Source: Candidatus Nitrosymbiomonas proteolyticus (lineage in GTDB: Bacteria > Armatimonadota > Fimbriimonadia > Fimbriimonadales > Fimbriimonadaceae). Taken from it: 64,000 bases of DNA. A program made the translations under genes and the position numbers. Position 1 is the stretch's first letter. Each line of letters starts with the position of its first letter. The DNA is taken from NCBI GenBank assembly GCA_017347465.1, contig AP021858.1, positions 992,001-1,056,000 on the forward strand, read 5' to 3'. The notes beneath the pieces are model-generated. The model saw nothing but the letters and a program-made list of their open reading frames with translations. It searched no databases and was not told the DNA's origin. Below, piece after piece: positions 17,314 through 25,813 of the stretch.

Positions 17314-18744
17314 ATGCAACTCACCACTGAAAAAGCGAAGGTGGCTCATCTTCTGCGCCGATTCGGCCTAGGCGCTAGTGAGGCAGAAGTCGACTACTAC
17401 GGGAAGGACGGCTTTCGGGGAGCCGTAGACCGGTTACTCGACTTTCGGAGCCAGGACGAAGGCTTCGACGTGAGCCTCGAGGCGTTTCGGCAGCCTGACA
17501 ACAACAACTTCAACATTCGAGGGATTCAACAGTGGTGGGTGCTCAGAATCCTCAGCACGCGCAGGCCGCTCCAGGAGAAAATGACGCTCTTCTGGCACGA
17601 CCATTTTGCAACGAGCGCCTCGAAAGTCAACGCCCCGCTGATGATGTATCAGCAGAACGAGTTGCTCCGAAAGAACGGCACGGGTAAGTTTCGAGAACTC
17701 CTTCTCGAAGCTAGCAAGGACCCGGCGATGGTCTTCTGGCTCGATAACCAGTTCAACGTGCGGGGCAAACCTAACGAGAACTTCGCCCGCGAAATCATGG
17801 AGTTGTTCACCCTCGGCGTGGGGCACTACTCGGAGACGGACATCCAGGAGGCCGCGAGGGCGTTTACGGGGTGGTCGATTCGAAGGAGGAGGCCGGCCGA
17901 AGTCGCCGAAGGCAGCTACAGCCAAGCCGAATTCCTCTTCGTGCCTCGGCTTCACGACACCGAATTCAAGACCATTCTCGAAAACAAAGGGCCGTTCCGC
18001 GGCGAAGACGTCATCGACATCCTTTGCGGCCACCCTCAGACCCCGGTCTACCTGACCAAGAAGCTGTGGGAGTGGTTTGTGTATCCGAATCCTGAGGCGG
18101 CGCTGGTCGAGAGGTTTGCCGGCAAATTCCAGAAGTCGGGCCTCGACGTTGGGTCGCTCCTGAAGGAAATCATGCTGTCCAGCGAGTTCGTTTCGGAAAA
18201 GGCGGTTCGCGCGATCTACAAGAACCCTGTGGACTTCTGCGTTCCGACGCTACGCCAGCTTGGAATCGGGGAGGCGACGATGGACCTGTATCGCCAAAAC
18301 CGCGAAGCCGAAAACGCAAGGCGCTTCTTCCTTCCTGCAGTGGCCCTCCAACAAGGCATGGCCGCGATGGGAATGGACTTGATGTTTCCACCCGATGTGG
18401 CGGGTTGGGACGGCGGCCAGGCCTGGATCAGCACAGCGACGATGGTCGAGAGAATCAGTTGGGCCGATCGGTTGTTTGGCGTGGGGGCTCAGCGGGGCGG
18501 GAGGGCGAGAGCGCAAGTGAGGCTGCCCGCTTTTTCGCTTTTCTCATCGGACCCCTCTCCTCGAGGCGTCGTGGACAAGCTGCTTTCCGTATTCGATGCG
18601 GAGTTGAGCGAGGAGCAAGTTGGGCAGCTCGTAGCGGCCGCGGAAAAGGCGTCCGAAGGAAGGGTGACGGCTCAGAACGCGAATCAAGTCGCCGCGGCCG
18701 TGAGCCGGCTGATTTTCGGCTCGCCCGGATTTCAGATGGCTTAG
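17314..18744 (+). CDS. DUF1800 family protein
   Basis: 476 residues from ATG 17314 (a TTG at 17266 could add 16). Typical DUF1800 features are the N-terminal AHLLRRFGLGAS, the RRPLQEKMTLFWHDHFATS block, NENFAREIMELFTLG, and a late FPPDVAGWDGGQAW segment. The family is common in Planctomycetes, Proteobacteria and Armatimonadetes, usually beside DUF1501 genes that are exported; no DUF1501 gene is present here and no signal peptide is visible. Biochemical role unknown. Its stop codon is interlocked with that of the convergent nuoN gene. Confidence 0.88.
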   Translation: MQLTTEKAKVAHLLRRFGLGASEAEVDYYGKDGFRGAVDRLLDFRSQDEGFDVSLEAFRQPDNNNFNIRGIQQWWVLRILSTRRPLQEKMTLFWHDHFATSASKVNAPLMMYQQNELLRKNGTGKFRELLLEASKDPAMVFWLDNQFNVRGKPNENFAREIMELFTLGVGHYSETDIQEAARAFTGWSIRRRRPAEVAEGSYSQAEFLFVPRLHDTEFKTILENKGPFRGEDVIDILCGHPQTPVYLTKKLWEWFVYPNPEAALVERFAGKFQKSGLDVGSLLKEIMLSSEFVSEKAVRAIYKNPVDFCVPTLRQLGIGEATMDLYRQNREAENARRFFLPAVALQQGMAAMGMDLMFPPDVAGWDGGQAWISTATMVERISWADRLFGVGAQRGGRARAQVRLPAFSLFSSDPSPRGVVDKLLSVFDAELSEEQVGQLVAAAEKASEGRVTAQNANQVAAAVSRLIFGSPGFQMA

Positions 18745-20297
18745 AGACTTTGCGAACCGGAGTCGAACGTTTGCGCGGTCTTGGGAGCTTGCGGGGCTTG
18801 AACCTCGTAGGACGGTCCCTCGCCTGAAGTCCACTTGAGAACCGGCGAGGCCCACACAAACCCGCCGATCACCACGGCAACGCAGATCGAAGTCGCAAGG
18901 GTGAGCCCCAAATTGGGCGAGGCAAGAGGACGCTTGGAGTCCGATTCGTCGCTCACGAAGGCAGCCATCGCGATGCCCAGGTAGTAATAGACGCTGACCA
19001 CGGAGTTCACGACGAGCACGACCGCGAGGGACGTGAGTCCGGAACCCACCGCGTCGGAGATGATGTTGAGCTTGCCCAAGAACCCTGATGTGAACGGGAT
19101 TCCAATGAGGGACGCCATGAACAGAACCATCGCCACCGCCAAGCCGGGGGATCGCCTCCAGAGACCGTTGAGATCGCGCACAAGAGTTCCCTCGCGGCCG
19201 GATTTGGCGATGAGCGAGATCACCGCAAACGCGCCCAGGGTCATTCCCGCATAAGCGAACAAGTAATACGTCACGCTTCCGAAACCGACCTCGGAGGGGT
19301 TCTTGTAATGGGCGATCAACCCGACCAAGAGGTATCCGGCGTGGCCGATCGAAGAGTACGCGAGAATTCGCTTGAGATCGGTCTGGACGAGTGCGATCAG
19401 GTTCCCAACGGTCATCGTGAGGATCGCGAGCCAGAACAGAACGGGGGTCACGATGTCACTCAGAGGCAACGAAGCGTCGAGGACCCGAACCAACGCGCCG
19501 ATCGCAGCGATCTTGGATATGGCGGCCATAAAGGCGGTCACGTTCGTGGGCGCGCCTTGGTAAACGTCGGGGGTCCATTGGTGGAAGGGGACAAACGCCG
19601 CCTTGAACGAGAAGCCCACGAGCATGAGTCCCAGCCCAAAGAGCACGAGCGGCTGGAGCGTTCCGTCGGCGGACGTCCACGCTCCAGCGATGGAGCCCAA
19701 TTCGAGGCTGCCCGATGCTCCGTAGAGGAACGCCATGCCATAGAGCAGAAACGCGCTCGCAAACGCGCCCAGCAAGAAGTATTTGAGCGCGGACTCTTCG
19801 GACTTGCCTTCGCCACGGCTCAGGCCCGCCATGACATAAAGGGAGATGGAAAGAACCTCCAACCCTAGGAAGAGCATCAGTAGGTTGGTCGTGGCGACCA
19901 TGAGCATCCCGCCGGAGAGCGACCAGAGCATGAGGGGATAAAACTCTCCGAACGGAATGCGCTTTTCACGCAAGTAGCCTTCGCTGAAGAGGGTCGCCAC
20001 CAGAGCGGACCCGACCATGAGCAATTGAAGGACGACTCCCAGACCATCGCGCAGGACCATATCCGCGAGCGCCGACGCGCGAGGTTCACCCGTCTGGTTG
20101 GTCAGCAACACGCCTGCTCCCGCCAATCCGATGAGGCTGATCGCGACGATGAAGTTGTTGTTGCGCTTGGGCCGGGCCATCTCGATCAGGAGGCCCACGA
20201 TCCCAGTCACCATCACCACCATGATGGGCAGCACCGGACCCAACGAAACCCAATCGGTCGCCGGTGGATGGAACCCATCGAGCAGCGGATTACGCAT
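18741..20297 (-). CDS. nuoN: NADH-quinone oxidoreductase subunit N
   Basis: About 518 residues with roughly 14 hydrophobic helices, one of the three antiporter-like proton-pumping subunits of complex I. Diagnostic segments include EVLSISLYVMAGLSRGEGKSEE (conserved Glu), FKAAFVPFHQWTPDVYQGAP (broken-helix Lys and Pro), and KRILAYSSIGHAGYLLVG. The ATG at 20297 overlaps the stop codon of the upstream UroD-like gene by eight bases (ATGCGTAA), so they are translationally coupled; a longer frame from 20336 has no support. It is the last gene of the minus-strand nuo cluster. Confidence 0.95.
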   Translation of the reverse strand: MRNPLLDGFHPPATDWVSLGPVLPIMVVMVTGIVGLLIEMARPKRNNNFIVAISLIGLAGAGVLLTNQTGEPRASALADMVLRDGLGVVLQLLMVGSALVATLFSEGYLREKRIPFGEFYPLMLWSLSGGMLMVATTNLLMLFLGLEVLSISLYVMAGLSRGEGKSEESALKYFLLGAFASAFLLYGMAFLYGASGSLELGSIAGAWTSADGTLQPLVLFGLGLMLVGFSFKAAFVPFHQWTPDVYQGAPTNVTAFMAAISKIAAIGALVRVLDASLPLSDIVTPVLFWLAILTMTVGNLIALVQTDLKRILAYSSIGHAGYLLVGLIAHYKNPSEVGFGSVTYYLFAYAGMTLGAFAVISLIAKSGREGTLVRDLNGLWRRSPGLAVAMVLFMASLIGIPFTSGFLGKLNIISDAVGSGLTSLAVVLVVNSVVSVYYYLGIAMAAFVSDESDSKRPLASPNLGLTLATSICVAVVIGGFVWASPVLKWTSGEGPSYEVQAPQAPKTAQTFDSGSQSL

Positions 20298-20967
20298 AGG
20301 CACCCTCCCGTGAGTCCGAGCGCGGAGCAACGGCACTCTGCGAACTCGGCGGCTTCAGGAGGATGTCGGCTTCGGGGTCGTCCGCAAATAGCGCCCCTGG
20401 GCGAATCTCTCTCACCGCCGCCACTTCAATGCCTGTTCCCGCGCGGTCCCAGCCGAAGGCGCTTGCGGGTAGATCGGCCACGAAGTCGAGGTACGCGCCC
20501 TTCGCGGCATCGAGGTAGAGAAAACTCATTCCCATCTCGCAAGCCTTGGCTAGCGCCTCCCGATCGAGTTCAAGAAACAAACCGCCATATTGCATCGGGG
20601 TCGAGCGCGCGGGGTCTGCGCCCGAAAGAACGTAGAAGACTCCGTCTGCCCCCAGGCGTTTTGCTGCTTCAATTTGGGAAAGGGTCTGCTCGGCGAAGCC
20701 CGACAGTCTTTCGTCGGCTTGGCCGGGGTCCTGCTCGGAAAGCCGAAGCAACTCGACGATCTCATTCCCGGCACGAGCGAAGGCGTTGGGAACCGCCAAA
20801 AACACCGCGGCGTCGGGGTGGCGCGCGCGGGCTGCGGCGAGGTCTTCGGCGCGCGTGACGATGAGGCCGTCGGGGAGTTCCGAATTGAGGCCGTACTCGG
20901 CCAATACGGGTTGGAAGCCGGGTGAAGCCCCCTCGCAGACGGCTTGCAGTCGCTCGCGTCCCCTCAC
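20290..20967 (-). CDS. UroD-like domain protein within the complex I operon
   Basis: 225 residues, starting with a GTG that overlaps the nuoM stop codon (GTGA) and ending inside nuoN, so it is a true member of the operon. The segment AAKRLGADGVFYVLSGAD through CEMGMSFLYLDAAKG and ASAFGWDRAGTGIEVAAVREI resembles the C-terminal half of uroporphyrinogen decarboxylase and related methyltransferase barrels. At 225 residues it is about two-thirds of a normal HemE (roughly 340) and lacks the N-terminal arginine-rich substrate motif. It is probably not a working HemE. No membrane segment. Function in or near complex I unknown. Confidence 0.6.
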   Translation of the reverse strand: MRGRERLQAVCEGASPGFQPVLAEYGLNSELPDGLIVTRAEDLAAARARHPDAAVFLAVPNAFARAGNEIVELLRLSEQDPGQADERLSGFAEQTLSQIEAAKRLGADGVFYVLSGADPARSTPMQYGGLFLELDREALAKACEMGMSFLYLDAAKGAYLDFVADLPASAFGWDRAGTGIEVAAVREIRPGALFADDPEADILLKPPSSQSAVAPRSDSREGAYA

Positions 20968-22715
20968 AGCCCGCCCCCCCGACCGATCTCGGATTGGACG
21001 TGAAGCGGCTCCGGTTCGTCAGGAGGAAGCGGCTCGAAGTGCAGTTTGGCGGGGGCGATCACCTCGAGAACCTTGACCTCGCCGGAAAGCAACTCTTGGG
21101 GAGAGCGCGGCAAGACTCGAACCAAATCGCCGTTTTCCTCAACCTCCATCGAAGTGTCCGACCAAACGGGCCGCTGCCCGACGGGGTTGAGAGCCATCAT
21201 CCTCACGGCCCCGACGCTCGCCTCCATCGGCTTGAGGAAGGTATTGGGGAACAGCCCGCCCCAGAAAACGAGCACGACGAACCCGGCGCAAAGGGCGATC
21301 TCCCAACCCTTGATGTCCTTGAGCCTTTGATTGGCTGGGACGGCGTTGGGGCCGTAGAACATCTTCTGGAACATCCAGAGCAGGTAAACGGCGGCGAGCA
21401 CGACGCCCCCGCCCGCGATACCCGCGTACCAGAAGTTGAGCCCAAACTGTCCGCTGAGGCACGCCTCGACCGCCCCCATCAGGGCCAGAAACTCACCGAT
21501 GAACCCGTTCGTGCCCGGCAGGCCGACGCTCGAAAGCATGATGATCAGGAAGACCGCGGCGTAGATGGGCATTTGCGCCTTCAGCCCGCCGAATGCGGTG
21601 AACATCCGCGTGTGACGCCGCTCGTAGATGAGACCGACCAGAAGGAACAGCGCGCCGGTGCTGACCCCGTGGTTGAGTTGTTGCATCGAGCCGCCCATGA
21701 GGCCGCTGTGGGTGAGCGAGAAGATGCCGAGCAGCACAAACCCCATGTGCGCGACGCTGGAGTAGGCGATCAGCTTTTTGACGTCCGGCTGAACGGCGGC
21801 GACAATCGCGCCATAAATGATGCCGATCACCGCGAGCAGCATCAGAATAGGTACGTTTTGGGGCAGAACGTCAGGGAACAGCGGGATCACGAACCGAAGG
21901 AAACCGTAAGTGCCCATCTTCAAGAGCACCCCGGCCAGGATCACCGACCCAGCCGTCGGGGCTTCCACGTGAGCGTCGGGAAGCCAGGTGTGGAAGGGAA
22001 AGGCCGGACATTTCACGAGCAAAGCGATCGAGAAAGCCCAGAACACCCAAGCTTGGGTTTGCAGCGCTCCGGCCCAAAGCTGCCCCCCTGCGACGGCGCT
22101 TTGGATGTCGATCAGCGAGAAGCTCGCGACCCCGGTCGCTTCCTTATGAAGCATCCAGAGAACGATCATTCCGATCAGCATGAAGATCGACCCGGCAAAC
22201 GTGAAGAGGAAGAATTTCAGGCCCGCATAGATCCGGCGTTCGCCTCCCCAGACGCTGATCAGCAGCCACATCGGGATCAGCGAGGCTTCAAAGAAGGTGT
22301 AGAAGAGAATCAGGTCGAGCGAAAGGAACACCCCGAGCATCGCCGTTTCGAGCACGAGCATGGCGATCAAGTACGTCCGCACGCGTTGCTTGACGTAAAA
22401 ACTGAACCAGATGCTGATGAACGTGAGGAATGTCGTGAGCGCGACCAGCCAGATGCTGATCCCATCGACCCCCATCCGGTAATGGATCCCCACCGAGTCG
22501 ATCCACCGAACGAACTCAACGTGTTGGAAGTGGTACGTTGCGCCGTTGAACCCAACCACGAGGAACAAGCTCAACACGAACGTCACAGCCGATACTGCCA
22601 GTGCCGAGTTCTTCAGGAGTCGCTCTTGAGAACCTGGGATCAAGAGGAGCAACAGCCCGCCGAACAGCGGCAAGAACGTCAGCAGAGACAGCAGCCCGAA
22701 ACCGGTGGGTTCCAT
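20964..22715 (-). CDS. nuoM: NADH-quinone oxidoreductase subunit M
   Basis: 583 residues, multi-helix antiporter-like subunit of complex I. Seen are the conserved Glu-bearing helix FYTFFEASLIPMWLLISVWGG, the discontinuous helix region KCPAFPFHTWLPDAHVEAPTA, VKKLIAYSSVAHMGFVLLG, and LPGTNGFIGEF. The C-terminus is extended by about 70 hydrophilic residues rich in Pro and Glu beyond the final helix. The gene begins at the base after the nuoL stop codon and overlaps the next gene by four bases. Confidence 0.95.
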   Translation of the reverse strand: MEPTGFGLLSLLTFLPLFGGLLLLLIPGSQERLLKNSALAVSAVTFVLSLFLVVGFNGATYHFQHVEFVRWIDSVGIHYRMGVDGISIWLVALTTFLTFISIWFSFYVKQRVRTYLIAMLVLETAMLGVFLSLDLILFYTFFEASLIPMWLLISVWGGERRIYAGLKFFLFTFAGSIFMLIGMIVLWMLHKEATGVASFSLIDIQSAVAGGQLWAGALQTQAWVFWAFSIALLVKCPAFPFHTWLPDAHVEAPTAGSVILAGVLLKMGTYGFLRFVIPLFPDVLPQNVPILMLLAVIGIIYGAIVAAVQPDVKKLIAYSSVAHMGFVLLGIFSLTHSGLMGGSMQQLNHGVSTGALFLLVGLIYERRHTRMFTAFGGLKAQMPIYAAVFLIIMLSSVGLPGTNGFIGEFLALMGAVEACLSGQFGLNFWYAGIAGGGVVLAAVYLLWMFQKMFYGPNAVPANQRLKDIKGWEIALCAGFVVLVFWGGLFPNTFLKPMEASVGAVRMMALNPVGQRPVWSDTSMEVEENGDLVRVLPRSPQELLSGEVKVLEVIAPAKLHFEPLPPDEPEPLHVQSEIGRGGGL

Positions 22716-24926
22716 TTACCCAGCCCCTCCGAGGCTCGAAAGCACGTTGTAGAAGTACACAAGAATCGCGACGGCGCCGATGAGGATCCAGAGCGCGTAG
22801 GTTCGCACAATGCCCGTTTGAAGCACTCTGAGCCCGTAACCAAGTTCGCCCGCAAGGAACGCCAAGCCGTTGACGAAGCCGTCGATGATCCCTGCGTCAA
22901 ACTTCCTCCAAAGGGCGACCGCGAACGCGCCACCGCCCTCGACTCCAGCATCGACGATCGCCTCGTCATAGCCGAACTGCTTCCCGGCGCGCCTCCGGAA
23001 CCAGTGCCATTTGGACTCGTCGCCTTCAGACTCCGGCAGGCCCCTGCGGTAAACCCAAAGCCCGTAGCCGATGCCGGCCACCGCCGCCGCGATCGAAAGG
23101 TAGAGCAGCGCCTGGCCCACCCATCCGTGCGGGTGACCCGAAACGGCTTCAGGGTTCACGAACGGCAGCCCGCTGGGATAGAGCCAGTTCTTGAAGGTAT
23201 CTCCCGCGGCGAGGGCCCAGCCTCCGATCAGCGAAAGCGCCGCGAGCACGATCAGCGGGATCGTCATGCTGGGCGGCGGCTCCTTGGGCTCGTGGTTGGG
23301 TTCCAATGCGTGATGGTGGGCGTGCTCCTCATGCCGCGCGGCCAGTTCGTCGTCCGTAAAGAAGAACCCGTGGGGGTCGTCGTGCGCCTCGTCGGAACCC
23401 TCATGGCCCAACGCCTCGGCCGAGTGCGCGGCGTGTTCGGGTTCGTGGAGGTCACCGTGAGGTGATGCGCTCGCCAAAGCCGTTCGCCACCTCTCTTCAC
23501 CGCCAAAAAACGTCAGCCACGTCAGACGGGTCATGTAGGCTGCGGTGAGGGCCGCCACGCCCAGCAACACCCACCCGGTGAAGGGGCCATACAGAGTTCC
23601 TCCCAAGCTTGCGACGCTGTTGCCCAAGGCGCCTCCCAGGATCGACTCCTTCGACCAAAAGCCCGCGAGCGGCGGGATGCCTGCGATCGCCAGCCAACCC
23701 ACGATAATCGTGCCGGCGGTGATCTTGATGTACTTGATCAGGTTGCCGTACCGACGCATGTCTTGTTCGTGAGCCATGGCGTAGATCACCGCGCCCGAGC
23801 CCAAGAACAGAAGCGCCTTGAAGAAGGCGTGCGTCACGACGTGGAACATCCCGGCCCAAAACGCGCCGACTCCACAGGCAACGAACATGAAGCCCAACTG
23901 GGAGACGGTCGAGTAAGCGAGGACTTTCTTGATGTCCGTCTGCCCAAAGGCGATCAGGGCGGCAAACAAGGCGGTGAACGCTCCGATCAAGGCGACGATC
24001 GCCATGCCGGTCGGGCTGAGGAGGAACACCGCGTGTAAGCGATTGAGCATGAAGACGCCCGCGGTGACCATCGTGGCGGCGTGGATCAAGGCCGAAACGG
24101 GAGTGGGGCCGGCCATCGCGTCGGGAAGCCAGAAGTAGAGCGGAAACTGCGCCGACTTTCCGCACGCGCCGATGAAAAGCAGCAGGGCGATGATTGCAGC
24201 AAGGTTGCTGTCGAAGGGGACGACGTCGCCAACACGGGGCAAGATCACGTCGAAGCTGAGCCAGCGATTGCCGAGTTGCTCTTGGCCCATGAAGTTGCCG
24301 GCGACGACAGCCATCAGGATGAGGAGCCCGAGGGTCATCCCCCAGTCGCCGATCCGATTGACGATGAAAGCCTTGTTCGCCGCCTTCGCGTTCGCGATGT
24401 CCTTGTACCAAAACCCGATCAGCAGGTAGCTGCAGAGTCCGACACCCTCCCACCCGATGAACATCAGAGCGAAGTTGTTGCCCAAAACGAGCACGAGCAT
24501 GAAGGCGATGAAGAGGTTGAGGTACGTGAAGAACCTCGGATAATCGCGGTCGTCGGCCATGTAACCCGTGGCGTACAGGTGAATCAGCGCGCCGATCCCG
24601 GTGATGACCAGCACCATTGTCATGGAGAGCGGGTCGATCAGAACTTCGAACGGAATCCGGATGCTCGCCAAAGTGATCCAATCGAACAGCGAGACCGGCG
24701 GGAGCGACCTTTCCGTGTTCGGGAGCCCAATGAGAAGGTAGGTCAAGTACGCGCCGAGGGCAAACGAAGTTGCCACCGGAAGGACCGCCAACACGCCGAG
24801 AATCCGCTTTCCTTTGGCTTCGCCAGCGGTTCGAACCACCCACCCTCCGAGCAGGGCTTGGATCAGCGAGCCAAGGAGCGGCAAGAACAGAACCAACCAG
24901 ATGAGATTCAGCGCGCCTTGGTCCAT
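22716..24926 (-). CDS. nuoL: NADH-quinone oxidoreductase subunit L
   Basis: 736 residues, longer than most NuoL proteins. It has the antiporter core: FIGWEGVGLCSYLLIGFWY with conserved Glu160, KSAQFPLYFWLPDAMAGPTPVSALIHAATMVTAG split for length by the first broken helix, VLAYSTVSQLGFMF, and MTRLTWLTFFG. Between residues 490 and 545 is an unusual His- and acid-rich loop with 13 histidines, before the C-terminal helices that form the lateral arm. NuoL is the most distal proton-pumping subunit of complex I. It starts two bases after nuoK ends. Confidence 0.95.
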   Translation of the reverse strand: MDQGALNLIWLVLFLPLLGSLIQALLGGWVVRTAGEAKGKRILGVLAVLPVATSFALGAYLTYLLIGLPNTERSLPPVSLFDWITLASIRIPFEVLIDPLSMTMVLVITGIGALIHLYATGYMADDRDYPRFFTYLNLFIAFMLVLVLGNNFALMFIGWEGVGLCSYLLIGFWYKDIANAKAANKAFIVNRIGDWGMTLGLLILMAVVAGNFMGQEQLGNRWLSFDVILPRVGDVVPFDSNLAAIIALLLFIGACGKSAQFPLYFWLPDAMAGPTPVSALIHAATMVTAGVFMLNRLHAVFLLSPTGMAIVALIGAFTALFAALIAFGQTDIKKVLAYSTVSQLGFMFVACGVGAFWAGMFHVVTHAFFKALLFLGSGAVIYAMAHEQDMRRYGNLIKYIKITAGTIIVGWLAIAGIPPLAGFWSKESILGGALGNSVASLGGTLYGPFTGWVLLGVAALTAAYMTRLTWLTFFGGEERWRTALASASPHGDLHEPEHAAHSAEALGHEGSDEAHDDPHGFFFTDDELAARHEEHAHHHALEPNHEPKEPPPSMTIPLIVLAALSLIGGWALAAGDTFKNWLYPSGLPFVNPEAVSGHPHGWVGQALLYLSIAAAVAGIGYGLWVYRRGLPESEGDESKWHWFRRRAGKQFGYDEAIVDAGVEGGGAFAVALWRKFDAGIIDGFVNGLAFLAGELGYGLRVLQTGIVRTYALWILIGAVAILVYFYNVLSSLGGAG
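23292..23459 (-). other. Histidine/acid-rich loop insert in NuoL
   Basis: Residues 490-545 of NuoL contain 13 His, plus many Glu and Asp, including ARHEEHAHHHALEPNH. The stretch lies between predicted membrane segments and accounts for most of the extra length over typical NuoL. It looks like a metal- or proton-binding loop but could be a low-complexity insertion. Confidence 0.6.
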
Positions 24927-24927
24927 G

Positions 24928-25266
24928 TCATCCTCTCATCAGGTTCATTTCGTCGATATCGACGTTGTCGCGCAATCGGAAGATCGCCATGATGATCCCA
25001 AGCCCGACGGCAACCTCAGCCGCTGCGATCGCCATCACGAAAATCACGATCATCTGTCCGGCCATGTGAGCTTCGGTGGCCACGTCCGGGAGTCCGAGCT
25101 TCGCGGGCATGTACCTTGCGAACGCCAGAAAGGTGAGGTTGACGGCGTTGAGCATCAACTCGATGCACATGAAGATCACGATGGGGTTGCGGCGGGAGAC
25201 CACTCCATAGACTCCCACGCAAAAAAGGAACAGGCCGAGCCCCAAGTAAGCTGCGAGCGGCGTCAC
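24928..25266 (-). CDS. nuoK: NADH-quinone oxidoreductase subunit K
   Basis: 112 residues with three membrane helices. It carries the conserved acidic pair of NuoK: Glu in NPIVIFMCIELMLNAVNLTF (helix 2) and Glu in AIAAAEVAVGLGIIMAIFR (helix 3), both part of the proton path next to NuoJ. It starts with GTG 25266, preceded by AAGGGGGAAGG, and that GTG overlaps the stop codon of a 15-codon reading frame that bridges back to nuoJ. Confidence 0.95.
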   Translation of the reverse strand: MTPLAAYLGLGLFLFCVGVYGVVSRRNPIVIFMCIELMLNAVNLTFLAFARYMPAKLGLPDVATEAHMAGQMIVIFVMAIAAAEVAVGLGIIMAIFRLRDNVDIDEMNLMRG

Positions 25267-25310
25267 TGGCCTTCCCCCTTCTTCGCTTCAAACGCGACGA
25301 ACATCCTCAT
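25263..25310 (-). CDS. Putative 15-residue bridging ORF between nuoJ and nuoK
   Basis: ATG 25310-25308 overlaps the nuoJ stop (ATGA), and the TGA at 25265-25263 overlaps the nuoK GTG start (GTGA). The peptide would be MRMFVAFEAKKGEGQ. It fills the only real spacer in this stretch of the operon and carries the nuoK ribosome site inside it. It may serve only to deliver ribosomes to nuoK. Confidence 0.35.
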   Translation of the reverse strand: MRMFVAFEAKKGEGQ

Positions 25311-25813
25311 GTGCGCCTCTTTGCCAATAGAATGGAGCCGACGAGGCCAACGAGCAGCAGCACGCTCGCAACCTCGAACGGAGCGACGTAATCGGTCATC
25401 AACGCCGTGCCGACTGCTTGTGGCGCGCCCAAGCTGGCCGGCATGACCGGGTCTTTGTAGGTGAGGAAGGGCAAGACGGCCTGAGACGCAAGAAGGGCGA
25501 GCAAGGCGAACGCGAACCCACCGCCCAAGGCGCGCTTGAGGTCACGGGTCTCCAGCATGGACCCGCCCCCCACACGGAGCAGCATCACCACGAACAGGAA
25601 CAGGACCATGATCGCGCCCGTGTAGACGATGATCTGAACGATGCCGAGAAACTCGTGCTGCAGGCTGAAGTAGAGAAACGCCAGGCTGAAAAAGTTGACC
25701 ACAAGCATGATCGCCGACCGGACCGGGTCGCGTTGCAGCACCACGCCAAGAGCCGAGAAAACCGCGATTGCGGCAAGTACGCCAAACGTAAGGGTGTGGG
25801 CCGTCAGCGTCAT
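25307..25813 (-). CDS. nuoJ: NADH-quinone oxidoreductase subunit J
   Basis: 168 residues with five predicted membrane helices. The family signature is FLGIVQIIVYTGAIMVLFLFVVMLL split here as QIIVYTGAIMVLFLF, the pi-bulge helix that links quinone chemistry to proton pumping. The start at 25813 overlaps the end of nuoH by four bases. Between nuoH and nuoJ most bacteria carry nuoI, which is missing here because of this overlap. Confidence 0.95.
   Translation of the reverse strand: MTLTAHTLTFGVLAAIAVFSALGVVLQRDPVRSAIMLVVNFFSLAFLYFSLQHEFLGIVQIIVYTGAIMVLFLFVVMLLRVGGGSMLETRDLKRALGGGFAFALLALLASQAVLPFLTYKDPVMPASLGAPQAVGTALMTDYVAPFEVASVLLLVGLVGSILLAKRRT

Noticed and set aside
20922-23465. An 847-codon plus-strand frame antisense to nuoM and nuoL
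   Set aside because: Its composition (Asp, Glu, His, Arg, Gln) is what a GC-rich membrane-protein gene yields on its other strand. NuoL and NuoM are unambiguous.
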